Shown one piece after another: positions 23,450 through 33,095 of a stretch of 64,000 nt of DNA. The stretch lies in NCBI GenBank assembly GCA_020310875.1, contig CM035437.1:54858156-54922155 (forward strand), read 5' to 3'. A program made the translations under genes and the position numbers. The notes under the pieces are model-generated. The model saw only the letters and a program-made list of their open reading frames with translations, searched no databases and was not told where the DNA came from. Source of the DNA: Ceratopteris richardii (Eukaryota; Streptophyta; Polypodiopsida; Polypodiales; Pteridaceae). Position 1 is the stretch's first letter. Every line of letters begins with the position of its first letter.

Positions 23450-24144
23450 GTCCCTCCAGGGGTGCACATGAAGTTGACCATGCTGTTCTTGTCCAAGGCT
23501 ATGTGATGCAGAAGAATGAAGATCTCAAAAAAGGAGTCAGAACCACAATGGAACTCCCTTCTTTTCCAAAGGCCAGAAGGAGGCAGCAACTAAGGGCAGA
23601 TCAATCACTGAAGACTCTCCGGGCGAGAGACCAAAAGAACGCACGAAGCAGAACAACTCAGCCGATGAAACAAATGTGGGTGCGGAAAGACGAGCTGCCG
23701 GCCGTAACTAAGCGGCAACAACGGTCTCAACTTCCTATTAGTATTCAACGACTTGATGCTAATAAGAGGACTCCTAAAACCTCTGTTGAGAAAGTGAAAT
23801 CCATTTGGGTACCCAAGAAGTCGATGAAGGCTGACCCGCAATCAAGACAAATTTGGGTGCCTAAGGCTTGCTTGCGGGCTCAACTAACCCCACACAATTC
23901 ACATCATACGCGACAGGGTTCACTCGGTCAAGCAGTCGCTACCCACTCTTGTCTGATACACTCGAACACACTGCCACCTAGAAGCACGCACAGACTCACT
24001 TGTAGATGGGTCCCAATGACACAACAACTCCCAACAGAATTACTCATGCAACCCTCCCGAGTCTCCACAAAACCAAGACCAAAAGCCATCCATGGTGTTT
24101 GGCAACCGAAGACTTGTAATAAACCCCCCGACCCCAATCTGTGA
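23450..24144 (+). other. Basic C-terminal tail of Pol with repeated W-V-P-K motifs
   Basis: 230 codons rich in K, R, Q, T, P. A short motif recurs: MWVRK (about 23674), IWVPK (about 23803 and 23851), RWVP (about 24004) and VWQPK (about 24097). No enzyme motif. It ends at TGA 24142. Confidence 0.65.
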
Positions 24145-24373
24145 ATTCATCTCCACTTACTAACTGCATTAGTCAGACAGTGCATCTTTCCATCTAGCTC
24201 CTAGGATTATCCAGGCATTAACTACACACACTGTCATCGTGTACTTACTAACCACTGACTCATCATCTACCTCATGTTAATGTTGTAACAGGGACAACAA
24301 CGGGTTTATTCTGTCCATTACAATGTTAACACCTGGTTCTATATTCTCACAGAACCAACAAGCAAGCAGGGCC

Positions 24374-27300
24374 ATGGCAGAAGCCGGAGGTGCCAGTTCT
24401 CACGCCGGATCAAGCGCACAGATTGTGGATATAGAAACACTCCTCCTCGAACCACATCTTACCGAAAGACCGCAAGAACTTCAAGCTGTGCATGTACTCC
24501 CAGTTCAGGATCCTCCCCAGGGGCACACCTCTCAAGTGGGCAAACATGCTCATTGGTTCAGTGATGTGGCAGGACCGTTGGGTGATGGAACCTATTTTTG
24601 GGAAGCTGAATTGGAGTTTAATGGTAAATGGGGACGCTACCATTTTTTCACGCGCGAGTTTGAGAGCTATCAGAATGCCGAAGTCATGCGTTCAATATGG
24701 ACCAAAGCTGGCTTGGACAGTTATTTCAGGGCCCACTTACCAAAGCCGGATTTCTTACGTTGTTCTTATCTTATCAGTACCATCACTCCGAGCAGGGCCA
24801 AGGGAGGCGACAGCACCTTTGTGTTACCCTCACTGTTGCCGGGGCACGAACTTAAAAGATTCAAACTGACCCTCAACCTGGTACGAGAAGCATTGGGCAT
24901 GTATGGTATGCACATTCCTACTGAAAAGGAAACAATGGTTCCAGGCAGAATGAAACATAAAGATCTCAATAAGCTGAAGGATATGGTAGCGATGACACCG
25001 ACCATCGCTCTTCACCTACGGACCGTCATGCAGCATTTTGCTTTCCCCGCCCAGGAAAGATTCACCATGCCCCCAAAGAAGATATGGTTTAGCTTGTATT
25101 TGGCAGAGACAGAAAGCCTCCCTATCAACGTACCACATTGGATCATAGATCAGATTCACCTAGCCCATCAACGGTGGAACAAGAAGCAAAAAAATGTACT
25201 TCACGGATGTTGTGCTCTGACCAAGATAATCTATCGATGTCTAGCCTATGACGTGCCTATTCAGCGGGCACTCGTATGGTCCCGGGCACAGGAATTCCAG
25301 AGAAGGCTATCAGCTGCAGGTCCTCCATCAAAGAACATGAGAGGGGGAGTCCAATTACCCTGCGCTCAACCAAGGGGAGCCACCACTACACCAGAAATTA
25401 CCCCTCCCCAGACACGACGCATTAGACCATCCACCATTCGGCTACCAAGACCAAGTACAGAGGGACCCAATCTGGTGTTTCCACCCGTCCCATCAGATTT
25501 GGAATTTCCACAGGGCTTTACTCTCAATGATCTCACAGATGAAGAAGTGGCTAGACTAATCTATGACTCTAATCTCGAAACGGAAACAAAGCGAGCTCAG
25601 GAACCACAAACCCATACAACAACGTCATCCCCCACCCAACCGCAAGTTGTAGAAGTCGACGTCGAGGAACAAGAGACCGAACAAGAGGAAGAAGCCTACG
25701 AGGAACAAGAGTATGACGAACTTTCAGAGTTAGCAAGTGCCCCTGCGTATTCGGCTCAAATAAAAAGACTATATCGAACCATGCAGCTAGTTCAAGAACA
25801 ACATAAAATGTCACTGGAAGCAGGCAAGAAACTCATGAACCAATTGCTGGCAGAGGAAGGCGTGGATGACATGTTCATCGAGTCCATAAACCTACACACC
25901 GATGCAGTAGGATTGGATGAGGCCATTCATGAGGCAATGGCCTACATTCACCGATTTGAGAAAAGAGTTTCCGCCCGTCCCATGAGGTCCGGGAAACAAA
26001 TTCATATCAACGCACCAGCACCAGGAGATACAACGCAAGCAGACGAACATCAGGAAGCACCACCGTCACCACCCTCCCCACCTCTCACTACACAACTCAC
26101 TCCACCACATGACACTATCACCACCACGTCCACTACCACCACAATCGTCATGGGAATTCCACTCTCTCTGGGAATCCAATTCGGGGGAGTCACCATGCCC
26201 ACTTTCACCACTCTCTTCACTAACGTCACATCCACCCCACCCACAATCCCCATCTACACGGTCACTCAAACATTTGACACTATGGAAACATCTCCTTCCA
26301 CTGCACCGCTCCCTCCCCCCATGCCACCTCCATCTCCCATACCCCCTCCACCCACATCTCCACTTGCATCCACATCATTCACAACTCCCTTTCCCGCCCC
26401 CATTCCCCCTGCATCTTCACCCCTCCCTGCATCATTTAATGTAAATAGTATATTTCTAGCATTAAATCAATGTGTATATAAGCTTCAGAATGAGTATAGA
26501 GCTCTTGACGGCCGGTATCAACAACTGACAACAAATCACCAGAACTTACAAAGGCAATTTACAATTCTTGAAGAGGAAAATGCAGATGTGAATCAACATT
26601 ATGCAACGCTTGAGCAGGCTCACCTAACACTACTAGAGGCACCCCAACCATCGGAAGAATCAGGCGCTAAACAACTAGAAGCCTTGCTCGAAGTATACCA
26701 GGCTGATAACCTACGAGTCAGACGTAACTTGGCGCTACTCAGGAAACATATGGCCACAGCACTTGAAGAGAACAAGAGACTGCAGAAACAAAATGAAGAG
26801 AATCTGGAAGCGGCAATGGAAGGCTCTCCCCACGAGATAGATCCAGAGCAGTTCAAAGCAGTTCCCTCGGAGACGATGAAAACCATTTTGGAAAGCTATG
26901 CAGATCTTCTGGAAGCCCATGATGACTTGGAAAGAGAACGTGACACACTACGGAGCAGACTTAAGGAACAGGAAGAACAACCGAAGAGTGTCCCATCAAC
27001 CTCTACCTCAGACGAGGTAAAGGCCTTAACTGAGCAGGTGACAGAATTACAAAAGAGGTTACTGACATACGAGAGGCAGCCCTCTCCAGTAGTAGAACCA
27101 GAGCCAAAAGAGTTGGTCCCTATTGAGGTAGATGATTCGTACGAAGAACCGTATGTTCCTATGCCGATTCCAGGCGGGCAACGAACCTCAGAGGGACTAG
27201 AAACCTTGGAAGTGGAAGCACCCGAGTGGCTTCAGACACTGGAAAAGACAGCGAACACACACGAAGAACGGGTGGCCATTCAGATCCAATCACTAGCGAA

Positions 27301-28549
27301 CCTAGAAGAAACTGTCATAAAGTCAGAATATTTCAGAAGCATGTCTCATCATAGATGGATCGGCACCAATAATGACCAATATGTGCCATACTGCATACTT
27401 TTGGCCGATTACAACACCGAGATTCAACGACGATGCGGCAAGCCTCCCACATTTGCTACACAATTTGGTCCAGATGATATATCGGAAAGTGCTAAGCGTG
27501 GGTCCATCCATCAACCCACCTGGAGGATCAGGCTTTTGGGAACATATCCTGAAATGGTCCGAACCTGGAATAATATGCCGTTGTTTATTAAATATAATCC
27601 TTGTTACGTCCCAGTTCTTCGAAGACGCACCTGGCCTGAATTCACTATTGCCGTCAGAGACATCAAAGCCTGCGCAAAATGGTTAAATTACGTTTATCTA
27701 GCACCTCCACGAGGACCCCCCACGGTGAACTACATGATTTCTACAATCCGTCACTGGAGCATTCGGCTACGCAATAATCCCGATGTGATGGCCCAGATGT
27801 GCATGAAAATATTTGAATTAATGCTGATCACTTTCAGGACGTTTAAGAACATTAAGGACCCCCACTTCTCAGGAGCAAGCTTCGTGACAGGAAACCAGGA
27901 TCTGGTGTACGATATGAGTACCACCCCATCAATTGAAGTAATATATTCTTGGCACGCCAGAATCAAGTACCTCCCAACCTACTTTAAACAGACATTTGAG
28001 GAGATGTTCATCACAGGATTCTGGGAATATCACTCCAAAATCTTTATACCCAGACCATCACATCTCCTCCAATTATTTGCAGTGGAGAGAACTATTCACT
28101 CAGAACAATTGAGGGTACCTCATCCAGATGTTCCCGGACCTGTGAATTGGGATGATTTGCTCACAGATCTAGCACGCGGCTTACGACTTGAAGAACACCA
28201 CCTAGCCTCCGATGTCGTCCAATATTATGTTCAAAAATCCTCTAGACAAGGGTCTGTCAGGGGCGACAGACGCGAGAGTGGGGGGGTGTTGGCAGCAGTC
28301 ACGGAACCGAAGGAGCCACAAGACGAAGAGAGTCAGAGCGAAGGGACAGCACAAGCAGACATGGCAGTCAAAGAAGATCTGGCAAGTAGGCCATCTAATT
28401 TTTCAGACATCAAGGAGTTGAGCACACGAGAAGACAGAGCAAGTAGGGAGCTCAAAGGTATGTATGCCAAATCAATAGAGGAAATCCCTACACAAATAGT
28501 GATTTTCATCATTAAAAACCATTGTAAATATCATTTCGTATTTTTGTAG
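24374..28549 (+). CDS. Large intact third ORF of Element 2 (plant-mobile-domain-like, coiled coil)
   Basis: 1391 codons without a stop. I prefer ATG 24374 (context gccATGGC) over the ORF's first ATG at 24323, because a strong splice-acceptor-like CAG lies between them (AG at 24351-24352). The N-terminal 300 residues (W-rich, with KIWFSLYLAETESLPINVP and LTKIIYRCLAYDVP) resemble the putative plant transposon/mobile domain seen in Athila-type ORFs. An acidic stretch (about 25650-25730), a Pro/Thr-rich stretch (26050-26430) and coiled coils (26440-27080) follow. A conserved-looking W/Y-rich domain (27230-28230) comes last. No signal peptide or membrane helix is seen, so it is not a classical envelope. 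It crosses the PPT and ends 263 bases inside the 3' LTR. Unlike gag-pol it has no nonsense codon. The function is unknown. Confidence 0.85.
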   Translation: MAEAGGASSHAGSSAQIVDIETLLLEPHLTERPQELQAVHVLPVQDPPQGHTSQVGKHAHWFSDVAGPLGDGTYFWEAELEFNGKWGRYHFFTREFESYQNAEVMRSIWTKAGLDSYFRAHLPKPDFLRCSYLISTITPSRAKGGDSTFVLPSLLPGHELKRFKLTLNLVREALGMYGMHIPTEKETMVPGRMKHKDLNKLKDMVAMTPTIALHLRTVMQHFAFPAQERFTMPPKKIWFSLYLAETESLPINVPHWIIDQIHLAHQRWNKKQKNVLHGCCALTKIIYRCLAYDVPIQRALVWSRAQEFQRRLSAAGPPSKNMRGGVQLPCAQPRGATTTPEITPPQTRRIRPSTIRLPRPSTEGPNLVFPPVPSDLEFPQGFTLNDLTDEEVARLIYDSNLETETKRAQEPQTHTTTSSPTQPQVVEVDVEEQETEQEEEAYEEQEYDELSELASAPAYSAQIKRLYRTMQLVQEQHKMSLEAGKKLMNQLLAEEGVDDMFIESINLHTDAVGLDEAIHEAMAYIHRFEKRVSARPMRSGKQIHINAPAPGDTTQADEHQEAPPSPPSPPLTTQLTPPHDTITTTSTTTTIVMGIPLSLGIQFGGVTMPTFTTLFTNVTSTPPTIPIYTVTQTFDTMETSPSTAPLPPPMPPPSPIPPPPTSPLASTSFTTPFPAPIPPASSPLPASFNVNSIFLALNQCVYKLQNEYRALDGRYQQLTTNHQNLQRQFTILEEENADVNQHYATLEQAHLTLLEAPQPSEESGAKQLEALLEVYQADNLRVRRNLALLRKHMATALEENKRLQKQNEENLEAAMEGSPHEIDPEQFKAVPSETMKTILESYADLLEAHDDLERERDTLRSRLKEQEEQPKSVPSTSTSDEVKALTEQVTELQKRLLTYERQPSPVVEPEPKELVPIEVDDSYEEPYVPMPIPGGQRTSEGLETLEVEAPEWLQTLEKTANTHEERVAIQIQSLANLEETVIKSEYFRSMSHHRWIGTNNDQYVPYCILLADYNTEIQRRCGKPPTFATQFGPDDISESAKRGSIHQPTWRIRLLGTYPEMVRTWNNMPLFIKYNPCYVPVLRRRTWPEFTIAVRDIKACAKWLNYVYLAPPRGPPTVNYMISTIRHWSIRLRNNPDVMAQMCMKIFELMLITFRTFKNIKDPHFSGASFVTGNQDLVYDMSTTPSIEVIYSWHARIKYLPTYFKQTFEEMFITGFWEYHSKIFIPRPSHLLQLFAVERTIHSEQLRVPHPDVPGPVNWDDLLTDLARGLRLEEHHLASDVVQYYVQKSSRQGSVRGDRRESGGVLAAVTEPKEPQDEESQSEGTAQADMAVKEDLASRPSNFSDIKELSTREDRASRELKGMYAKSIEEIPTQIVIFIIKNHCKYHFVFL
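28272..28286 (+). other. Polypurine tract of Element 2
   Basis: GCGAGAGTGGGGGGG directly abuts the 3' LTR. It lies within the coding frame of the third ORF (reading R-E-S-G-G). Confidence 0.88.
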
Positions 28550-28980
28550 CTCCATTTTGTGCAAGCCAAGGAGTCCTTGAGCTTGAGGAGCTTTAGAAGT
28601 ATCTACCTGCCAATTTTCATATTTTTTAGATCTCGTTTGAGCCCTCTAATAAGCCCTGGAACCTAATTTTTAACTAGGCCGGACACTAGGTTTGAACAGG
28701 GCCAAAGCTAGTCAAAAACTATAAAAGGAGCTAGAGAGCTCATTTTTGAGGTTAGATTGTAATTGAAATGAACTTGTAAGAGCTTTTTGAAAGTAATCAA
28801 AAGAACTCCATTGCTTCTCACTCTCTGTCTTGCCGTGTGTGTGCGTGTGTGTGTAGGTGTGTGCATGTTTGTGTGCTTCTCACTCACGCACTTGTGCCTC
28901 CACTTGCTCGAGGTCTTCATACCATCCTCACGTCTTCCCGGATTGACATTAAAGGAGGTGCTACTCATCACTGAGCTACA
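28287..28980 (+). repeat. 3' LTR of Element 2
   Basis: 694 bp, TGTTGG...CTACA, nearly identical to the 5' LTR. The terminal 87 codons of the third ORF lie in its U3 part. Followed by the target duplication acatg. Confidence 0.97.
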
Positions 28981-28985
28981 ACATG

Positions 28986-29103
28986 TAACAGTATTCCCTA
29001 TAGGGGAAGGCTCGAGTGAAGAGAAGAAACTGCACTGCGAGGTAATATGTTTGGTCGCCCCACTATCAAGTACCAAACATTTGAGTCTATTGCAGACATG
29101 CAA
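28986..29103 (-). pseudogene. Protease of copia 2, active-site half
   Basis: CLVLDSGATKHIT is the copia protease signature (D-S-G). The reading stops being copia at the acatg site and resumes at 12116, giving a continuous protease once Element 2 is removed. Confidence 0.9.
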
Positions 29104-29109
29104 TTCAAA

Positions 29110-30149
29110 TGAGAAGATGCGTCAAAACTGCAAAGAGTAGTAAACGCCCATTCTTCTTCCTGCACAAGATTAGGAGACTCTATTTTTGGGTGTAGAGGCC
29201 TCTGCAACAACCATTCTGGCCTCTTTCTTCTTTGCCTCTTTAGCAGCCAGTTTTGGACAACTCTTGATGACATTTGCTTTACTGTATTTGGAAAATATTT
29301 TCTGCTTTTCTAATTTCTTCTCATCTTTGTCTTCCTTCTTTGAATGTGTAGCACTTGCAGATTTCTACTTACTAGTAGAAGAGCTCCGTTTACCTTTGCC
29401 CTCTAACTAGCCAAGAAATTTTGATTTGCAACATGCATAATAGATGTGTTCTGCCTAGACTGGTCTTCCTGCAACAAAACAGAGACTAACTCCTCAAATG
29501 ACAAGGCCTTTGGATTGCCTTTCATCATCAAACAAAGAGTAGAAGAAAAACTCTGATATGTGTCACGCAGAACATTCAAAACGGTCTGCACAAGTGAGCT
29601 ATCTGGTATAACTTCATCAACAGAAATCAATTGTTCTTTCCAATCCTTCATCTTTGTGAGAAAATTGTCCATAGAATAACCTCCATTCATGTGCTCACTC
29701 TCCAATTGTTTTCACAGGTAAGCAACACGAGCCTCATTCCTAGCCTGATACAATGTGGTAAGTGTATCCCAAGCATCCTTAGCTATTCTTCAAGAGCGAA
29801 TGTGAGGAATAATGGCACGTTTGACAGACAAAGCTATCAATGCATGTGCCTAAGCATCTTTGCCATCCCAACAAATTTGCTCTACAGTACCTGCAACAGA
29901 AACAACAACACGAAGATGAATCTATATAATATCATCATCTTCGACACCATCTCCATCAGCTCCACCACCTGTATTTGCAATACCTATATTCGTAGGTGTA
30001 ACAGGATGTCTTTCAACAACCTGCACAATATTCCATAGTCCTTTTGCGAACAATACATGACACATCATATAAGCCCATAATGGGTAGTTGGTACCATCCA
30101 ACTTATCCTCAACAGCCAAAATACGAAATACATCACTACTTTGAGCCAT
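29110..30149 (-). pseudogene. gag of copia 2
   Basis: Starts MAQSSDVFRILAVEDKLDGTNYPLWAYMM, the usual copia Gag start, at 30149. It is broken by several stops and frame changes. A second open part (29403-29705) reads SFEELVSVLLQEDQSR, typical of Gag. A lysine-rich stretch near 29180-29390 takes the place of a zinc knuckle, of which only a partial trace (KSCPKLA) is left. Confidence 0.85.
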
Positions 30150-30484
30150 GGCCAGTGATTAAAATACCTTGATGCAAAAAATTGATTGTATCTCAAAAAG
30201 TTGATCAAAACTACCGAGATAAATTCCGCTAAACTTGTAGTAGACTTTGAGATGCTTATATTGACAAACCAAAACGGGTATATACCTTTGGCACAAAAAG
30301 ATGAAATCGCCTACACAAGCATTGCAATAATGCGTTCGGAGGCCAAAACGAGCTCAGATCGCGATTTTAGCACGACAACGCAAAGTCATTTTGATCTCTT
30401 AAACACCCCGAGTATGCTTACCAAATTTTGTGTGATTCTGAGACTGCAATCGGAGAGGTGTAGACAACACCCTAGATGAAGCGA

Positions 30485-30502
30485 CGACCTGCACTAATAC
30501 CA
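30485..30502 (-). other. Primer-binding site of copia 2
   Basis: Minus strand TGGTATTAGTGCAGGTCG, two bases from the 5' LTR. It is similar to the initiator tRNA-Met complement TGGTATCAGAGC. Confidence 0.7.
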
Positions 30503-30504
30503 AT

Positions 30505-30735
30505 TATTGGAGTTAGACATCGGCAGAAGCATGCGAATAGCACAAGGAAGAAGAAGAAGCTTGGAGCACAACACACAATATTGAATGTATTACCACTAGA
30601 ATGTACAAAGATAAGTAACCCGTTAGGGCAATAGGCGTATATACAAGCCGAGGAAAAAAAACCTCCTAAAGAGGGAAAAAGGTGCCCCGACGGTCCTAGA
30701 ATGTTCACACACATCACTACCTAAATATATCAACA
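30505..30735 (-). repeat. 5' LTR of copia 2
   Basis: 231 bp, aligned end to end with 9029-9259. Its terminal CA (minus strand) has become TA. Followed by the target duplication gaaga. Confidence 0.93.
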
Positions 30736-30740
30736 GAAGA

Positions 30741-31252
30741 TTTTAGAACTGGAACTATGACACAAAAGGATAGGACACATCAACATTCAAAAGCTAAAGG
30801 ACATGAGAAAACATGAAGTGATAAGAGGTCTTCCAAAATTTAATAGTGTTGACTACATGAGTTATGTGAAGCTTGTCAACTAGGAAATCAAACAATGCAA
30901 CCATTCAAGAGGAGCAATTATGTGCCCCCAAATGTCTTGGACTTGATACATACGGATGTATGGGGAACTACCCAAGAGTCATCAATGGATGGTAATAGAT
31001 TTTTTGTCAGCTTCATTGATGATCACTGAAGAAAGGTATGGCTATTTGGTTTGATGCAAAAATCAGATGTGTTCTTTATATTCAAGAGATTCAAAATGCA
31101 AGTTGAAAAATAAATAGGAAGTTCTATCAAAACCTTAAGGTCCGATGGTGGAGGGGAATACTTCTCCAAAGAATTTTCATATTTTGAATGGGATCAAAAG
31201 GTAGTTTACTTGTAGGTATACACCTCAACAAAATGGAGTAACTGAGAGGAAA
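30741..31252 (+). pseudogene. GAG-pre-integrase and integrase core of copia A
   Basis: ILELELWHKRIGHINIQKL continues the copia A frame after copia 2. LIHTDVWGTTQES...GNRFFVSFIDDH (D) and LRSDGGGEYFSKEF (D) are copia integrase core motifs. TPQQNGVTERK ends the readable part, where Element 3 begins. Several stops are present. Confidence 0.85.
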
Positions 31253-31439
31253 CAGGGAGGTGAGATGGGTGAGAAGGTCATGGGAAGGGGAAATGGGAAT
31301 AGAGGTCTGGGAGGAGTGGGGAAATAAGGAAAGGATGGAGTGAGAAACGGTTTGGATGGAATGGCGGGAGTTGAGGAAGGGAGGATAGGTGGGAGGGTTG
31401 CAGGAAGAGTTTGTGGTGTTGAGGAAACTAGGGCTTCTG
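31253..31439 (-). other. Proline/serine-rich end of Element 3
   Basis: A strongly purine-rich plus strand (pyrimidine-rich on the element strand) that reads as P/S/L-rich protein. It may be a relic of the Pro-rich part of the third ORF joined to protease 2 by deletion, but I cannot show it. Confidence 0.35.
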
Positions 31440-31920
31440 CTACAGCTCCATCGAGAAACGTGGATGGTCTTGGAAGGGTAGGGTGTACAGGAGAGACTGG
31501 AGGAGCACCTCAGGCAGATTGTTGTTAGGGAAGTCAAGCGGTATCACTCGCTGTTGGTCTAAGGTTCCAATATGCAAGGAGCCTTGTCTAAGATTTAGGT
31601 CCACTGAGTGATCATATAGCCAATCTTGGCCAAGGATTAAGGGTTCTATCAGGTCATCATCATGGCACACTAGTAGCTTCACTGTCATGGTCACTTCGTG
31701 TATGAGGATAGGAAGGTCCACCTCACCCATGCAAGGGGTTTAGATGCCTCCTAGCCCTATGAGGTATGCCTCAATTGGTCGCATTTCTATTCCTAAGTGC
31801 TTATAGTGGGACCATCTAATTGCATTGGTCACAGCACCTAAATCAATTAAAGCCTTGAGCTCATGGCAAGGGTTGATGTGCTCTAGCCTGACTGTAATGA
31901 ATGGTCTTCTATCCACTATG
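31440..31920 (-). pseudogene. Protease 2 of Element 3
   Basis: RRPFITVRL, KALIDLGAVTN and IEPLILGQDWLYD align with protease 2 of Element 2, including IEAYLIGLGG. The active site reads D-L-G instead of D-S-G, and a TAA at 31740-31742 interrupts the frame. The flanking frame and ILG motif are well kept despite high divergence, which suggests past selection on this domain. Confidence 0.82.
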
Positions 31921-32138
31921 CGAGGATGAGTAGTTGACTTTGATTGACACATGGCCATGGGATATCTGGGTGTTTTTTCCAGATGGTTATAATGTTCTCT
32001 TCCTAGTCCTTGCCTTCTTAGCTTCATGCGCTTAATGCGTTCTATAGCTTCTGCCTGAGCTTCCGCACATATTATCTTTTCTTCCTCCTTACACTTCTTT
32101 GCCAACGTGAGTCTTCTAAGCATATCCTCAATAAGAGG

Positions 32139-33095
32139 TTACTGATAAAGCTTGACTCTATAGCCACTAATGTAATTAGGCATTATCTCTCCTTCTAGGG
32201 TGGCTAATTGTACTGCTCCACTTGTCGAGAGTCTGTTTTTTATCATAGGTCCATAACCTCGCTTTTCTAGTTTCTGTGCATGTTGTTTCAGCATATACAC
32301 TAGGACTAAATCTCCTTCTTTTAAGCCTTTGTCTTTCACATGTGCGTCGAAATAGGCTTTTTGTCATTTCTTTGCTGCATATATACCTATTGCTGCTTTC
32401 AGCCTGGTTTCTCCTAATCGTTCCAAATCCATTATTCTTGATGATAATTCGTGGCCGGTCCACTGATGTTCTTGTGCAACCTTAAGGGTGGGTATTAAGA
32501 AGTCCAAAGGAAGCACATCATTCTGACCAAAAACCATATGAAAGGGAGTTGCATTGAGTACGGTCTTGTAGGCCACTCGATATGCCCAAACAACATGATG
32601 TAATTGTTTGTCCCAATCTGAACGTTTGTTGTTCACAAGTTTCGTCAATACATTACAAAGGATCTTGTTAGTGCTTTCGGCTTGACCATTGGCCTGAGGA
32701 TGATATGGTGCAGATTTCTTGTGAATCACCATAAAATCGTGTAACAAATATTCAATGACGTGATTTAGAAAGTGAGTTCCTCTATCGCTCAGTAACTCTA
32801 TAGGCAGTCCATATCTTGTAAAGACATTTTCAAATAAGAATTTTGTGGTCGTGTGTGCATCATTCTTTTTCGTGGCCTTAGCCTCTACCCATTTGGTAAG
32901 ATGATATGTCGCAATGATGATGTATTCTGCATGTGTACCTTTTGCAGGGGGGTTAATGGGTCCAACAAAGTTTATACCCCACTTGAGAACTACACGTCCT
33001 CCCATCATGGGTTTCAGTGGCATTTCATCTCTGTGAGTAGGAAACTGAGTTCTTTGGCACACATCACATCTCTTAACATAGGCATGTGCATCCAT
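32139..33095 (-). pseudogene. Integrase core and GPY/F module of Element 3
   Basis: WGINFVGPINPP has N where the first catalytic Asp should be; SDRGTHF and GQAESTNK are intact. The GPY/F module is KLEKRGYGPMIKNR...MPNYISGYRVKLY. An in-frame stop lies at about 32364. Followed by the charged helix (QAEAIERIKRMKLRRQG) and protease 2 in the same frame. Confidence 0.87.

Larger units (their letters stand above)
14734..24144 (+). pseudogene. gag-pol of Element 2: one frame with four nonsense codons
   Basis: A single frame of 3137 codons including its final stop, from ATG 14734 (MNLRSGRH; the same start is found in Element 3 at 38940) to TGA 24142-24144. It is interrupted by TAG 15865-15867, TGA 17113-17115, TAG 20275-20277 and TGA 21832-21834. 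There is no frameshift. Each stop is one transition (C to T or G to A) from the residue expected by comparison with Element 3 or with the motif. Domain order: Gag, protease 1, RT, RNase H, two zinc-binding modules, integrase core, GPY/F, protease 2, basic tail. Gag and Pol share one frame, so their ratio must be set by proteolysis, splicing or another means. Integrase D,D,E and RT Y-V-D-D residues are intact, so loss of function is recent. Confidence 0.93.
12122..28980 (+). mobile_element. Element 2: full-length 16.9 kb Family I Ty3/gypsy element, TSD acatg
   Basis: TG...CA LTRs (12122-12813 and 28287-28980) differ at roughly six positions plus a 2-bp indel by eye. They are flanked by acatg at 12117-12121 and 28981-28985. 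A tRNA-Asp-type PBS, a guanine-rich PPT, a gag-pol frame of 9.4 kb and an intact 4.2 kb third ORF lie between. It is the youngest insertion in the window. Its size, extra ORF and tRNA-Asp primer suggest the Athila/Tat side of plant gypsy; phylogenetic placement needs an RT tree. Confidence 0.97.
9029..30735 (-). mobile_element. Copia 2: Ty1/copia element (minus strand), TSD gaaga, split by Element 2
   Basis: LTRs of 231 bp (9029-9259 and 30505-30735) are flanked by the 5-bp repeat gaaga (9024-9028 and 30736-30740). On the minus strand the order is 5' LTR, PBS, gag, protease, integrase, RT, RNase H, 3' LTR, as in copia. Without Element 2 it is about 4.85 kb, a normal copia length. Stops and frameshifts are present. 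By eye the LTRs differ at about 20 of 231 positions. Confidence 0.95.

Noticed and set aside
24374..28549. Envelope gene in the third ORF
   Set aside because: No signal peptide, no hydrophobic membrane segment and no cysteine pattern; coiled coils alone do not indicate an envelope protein.
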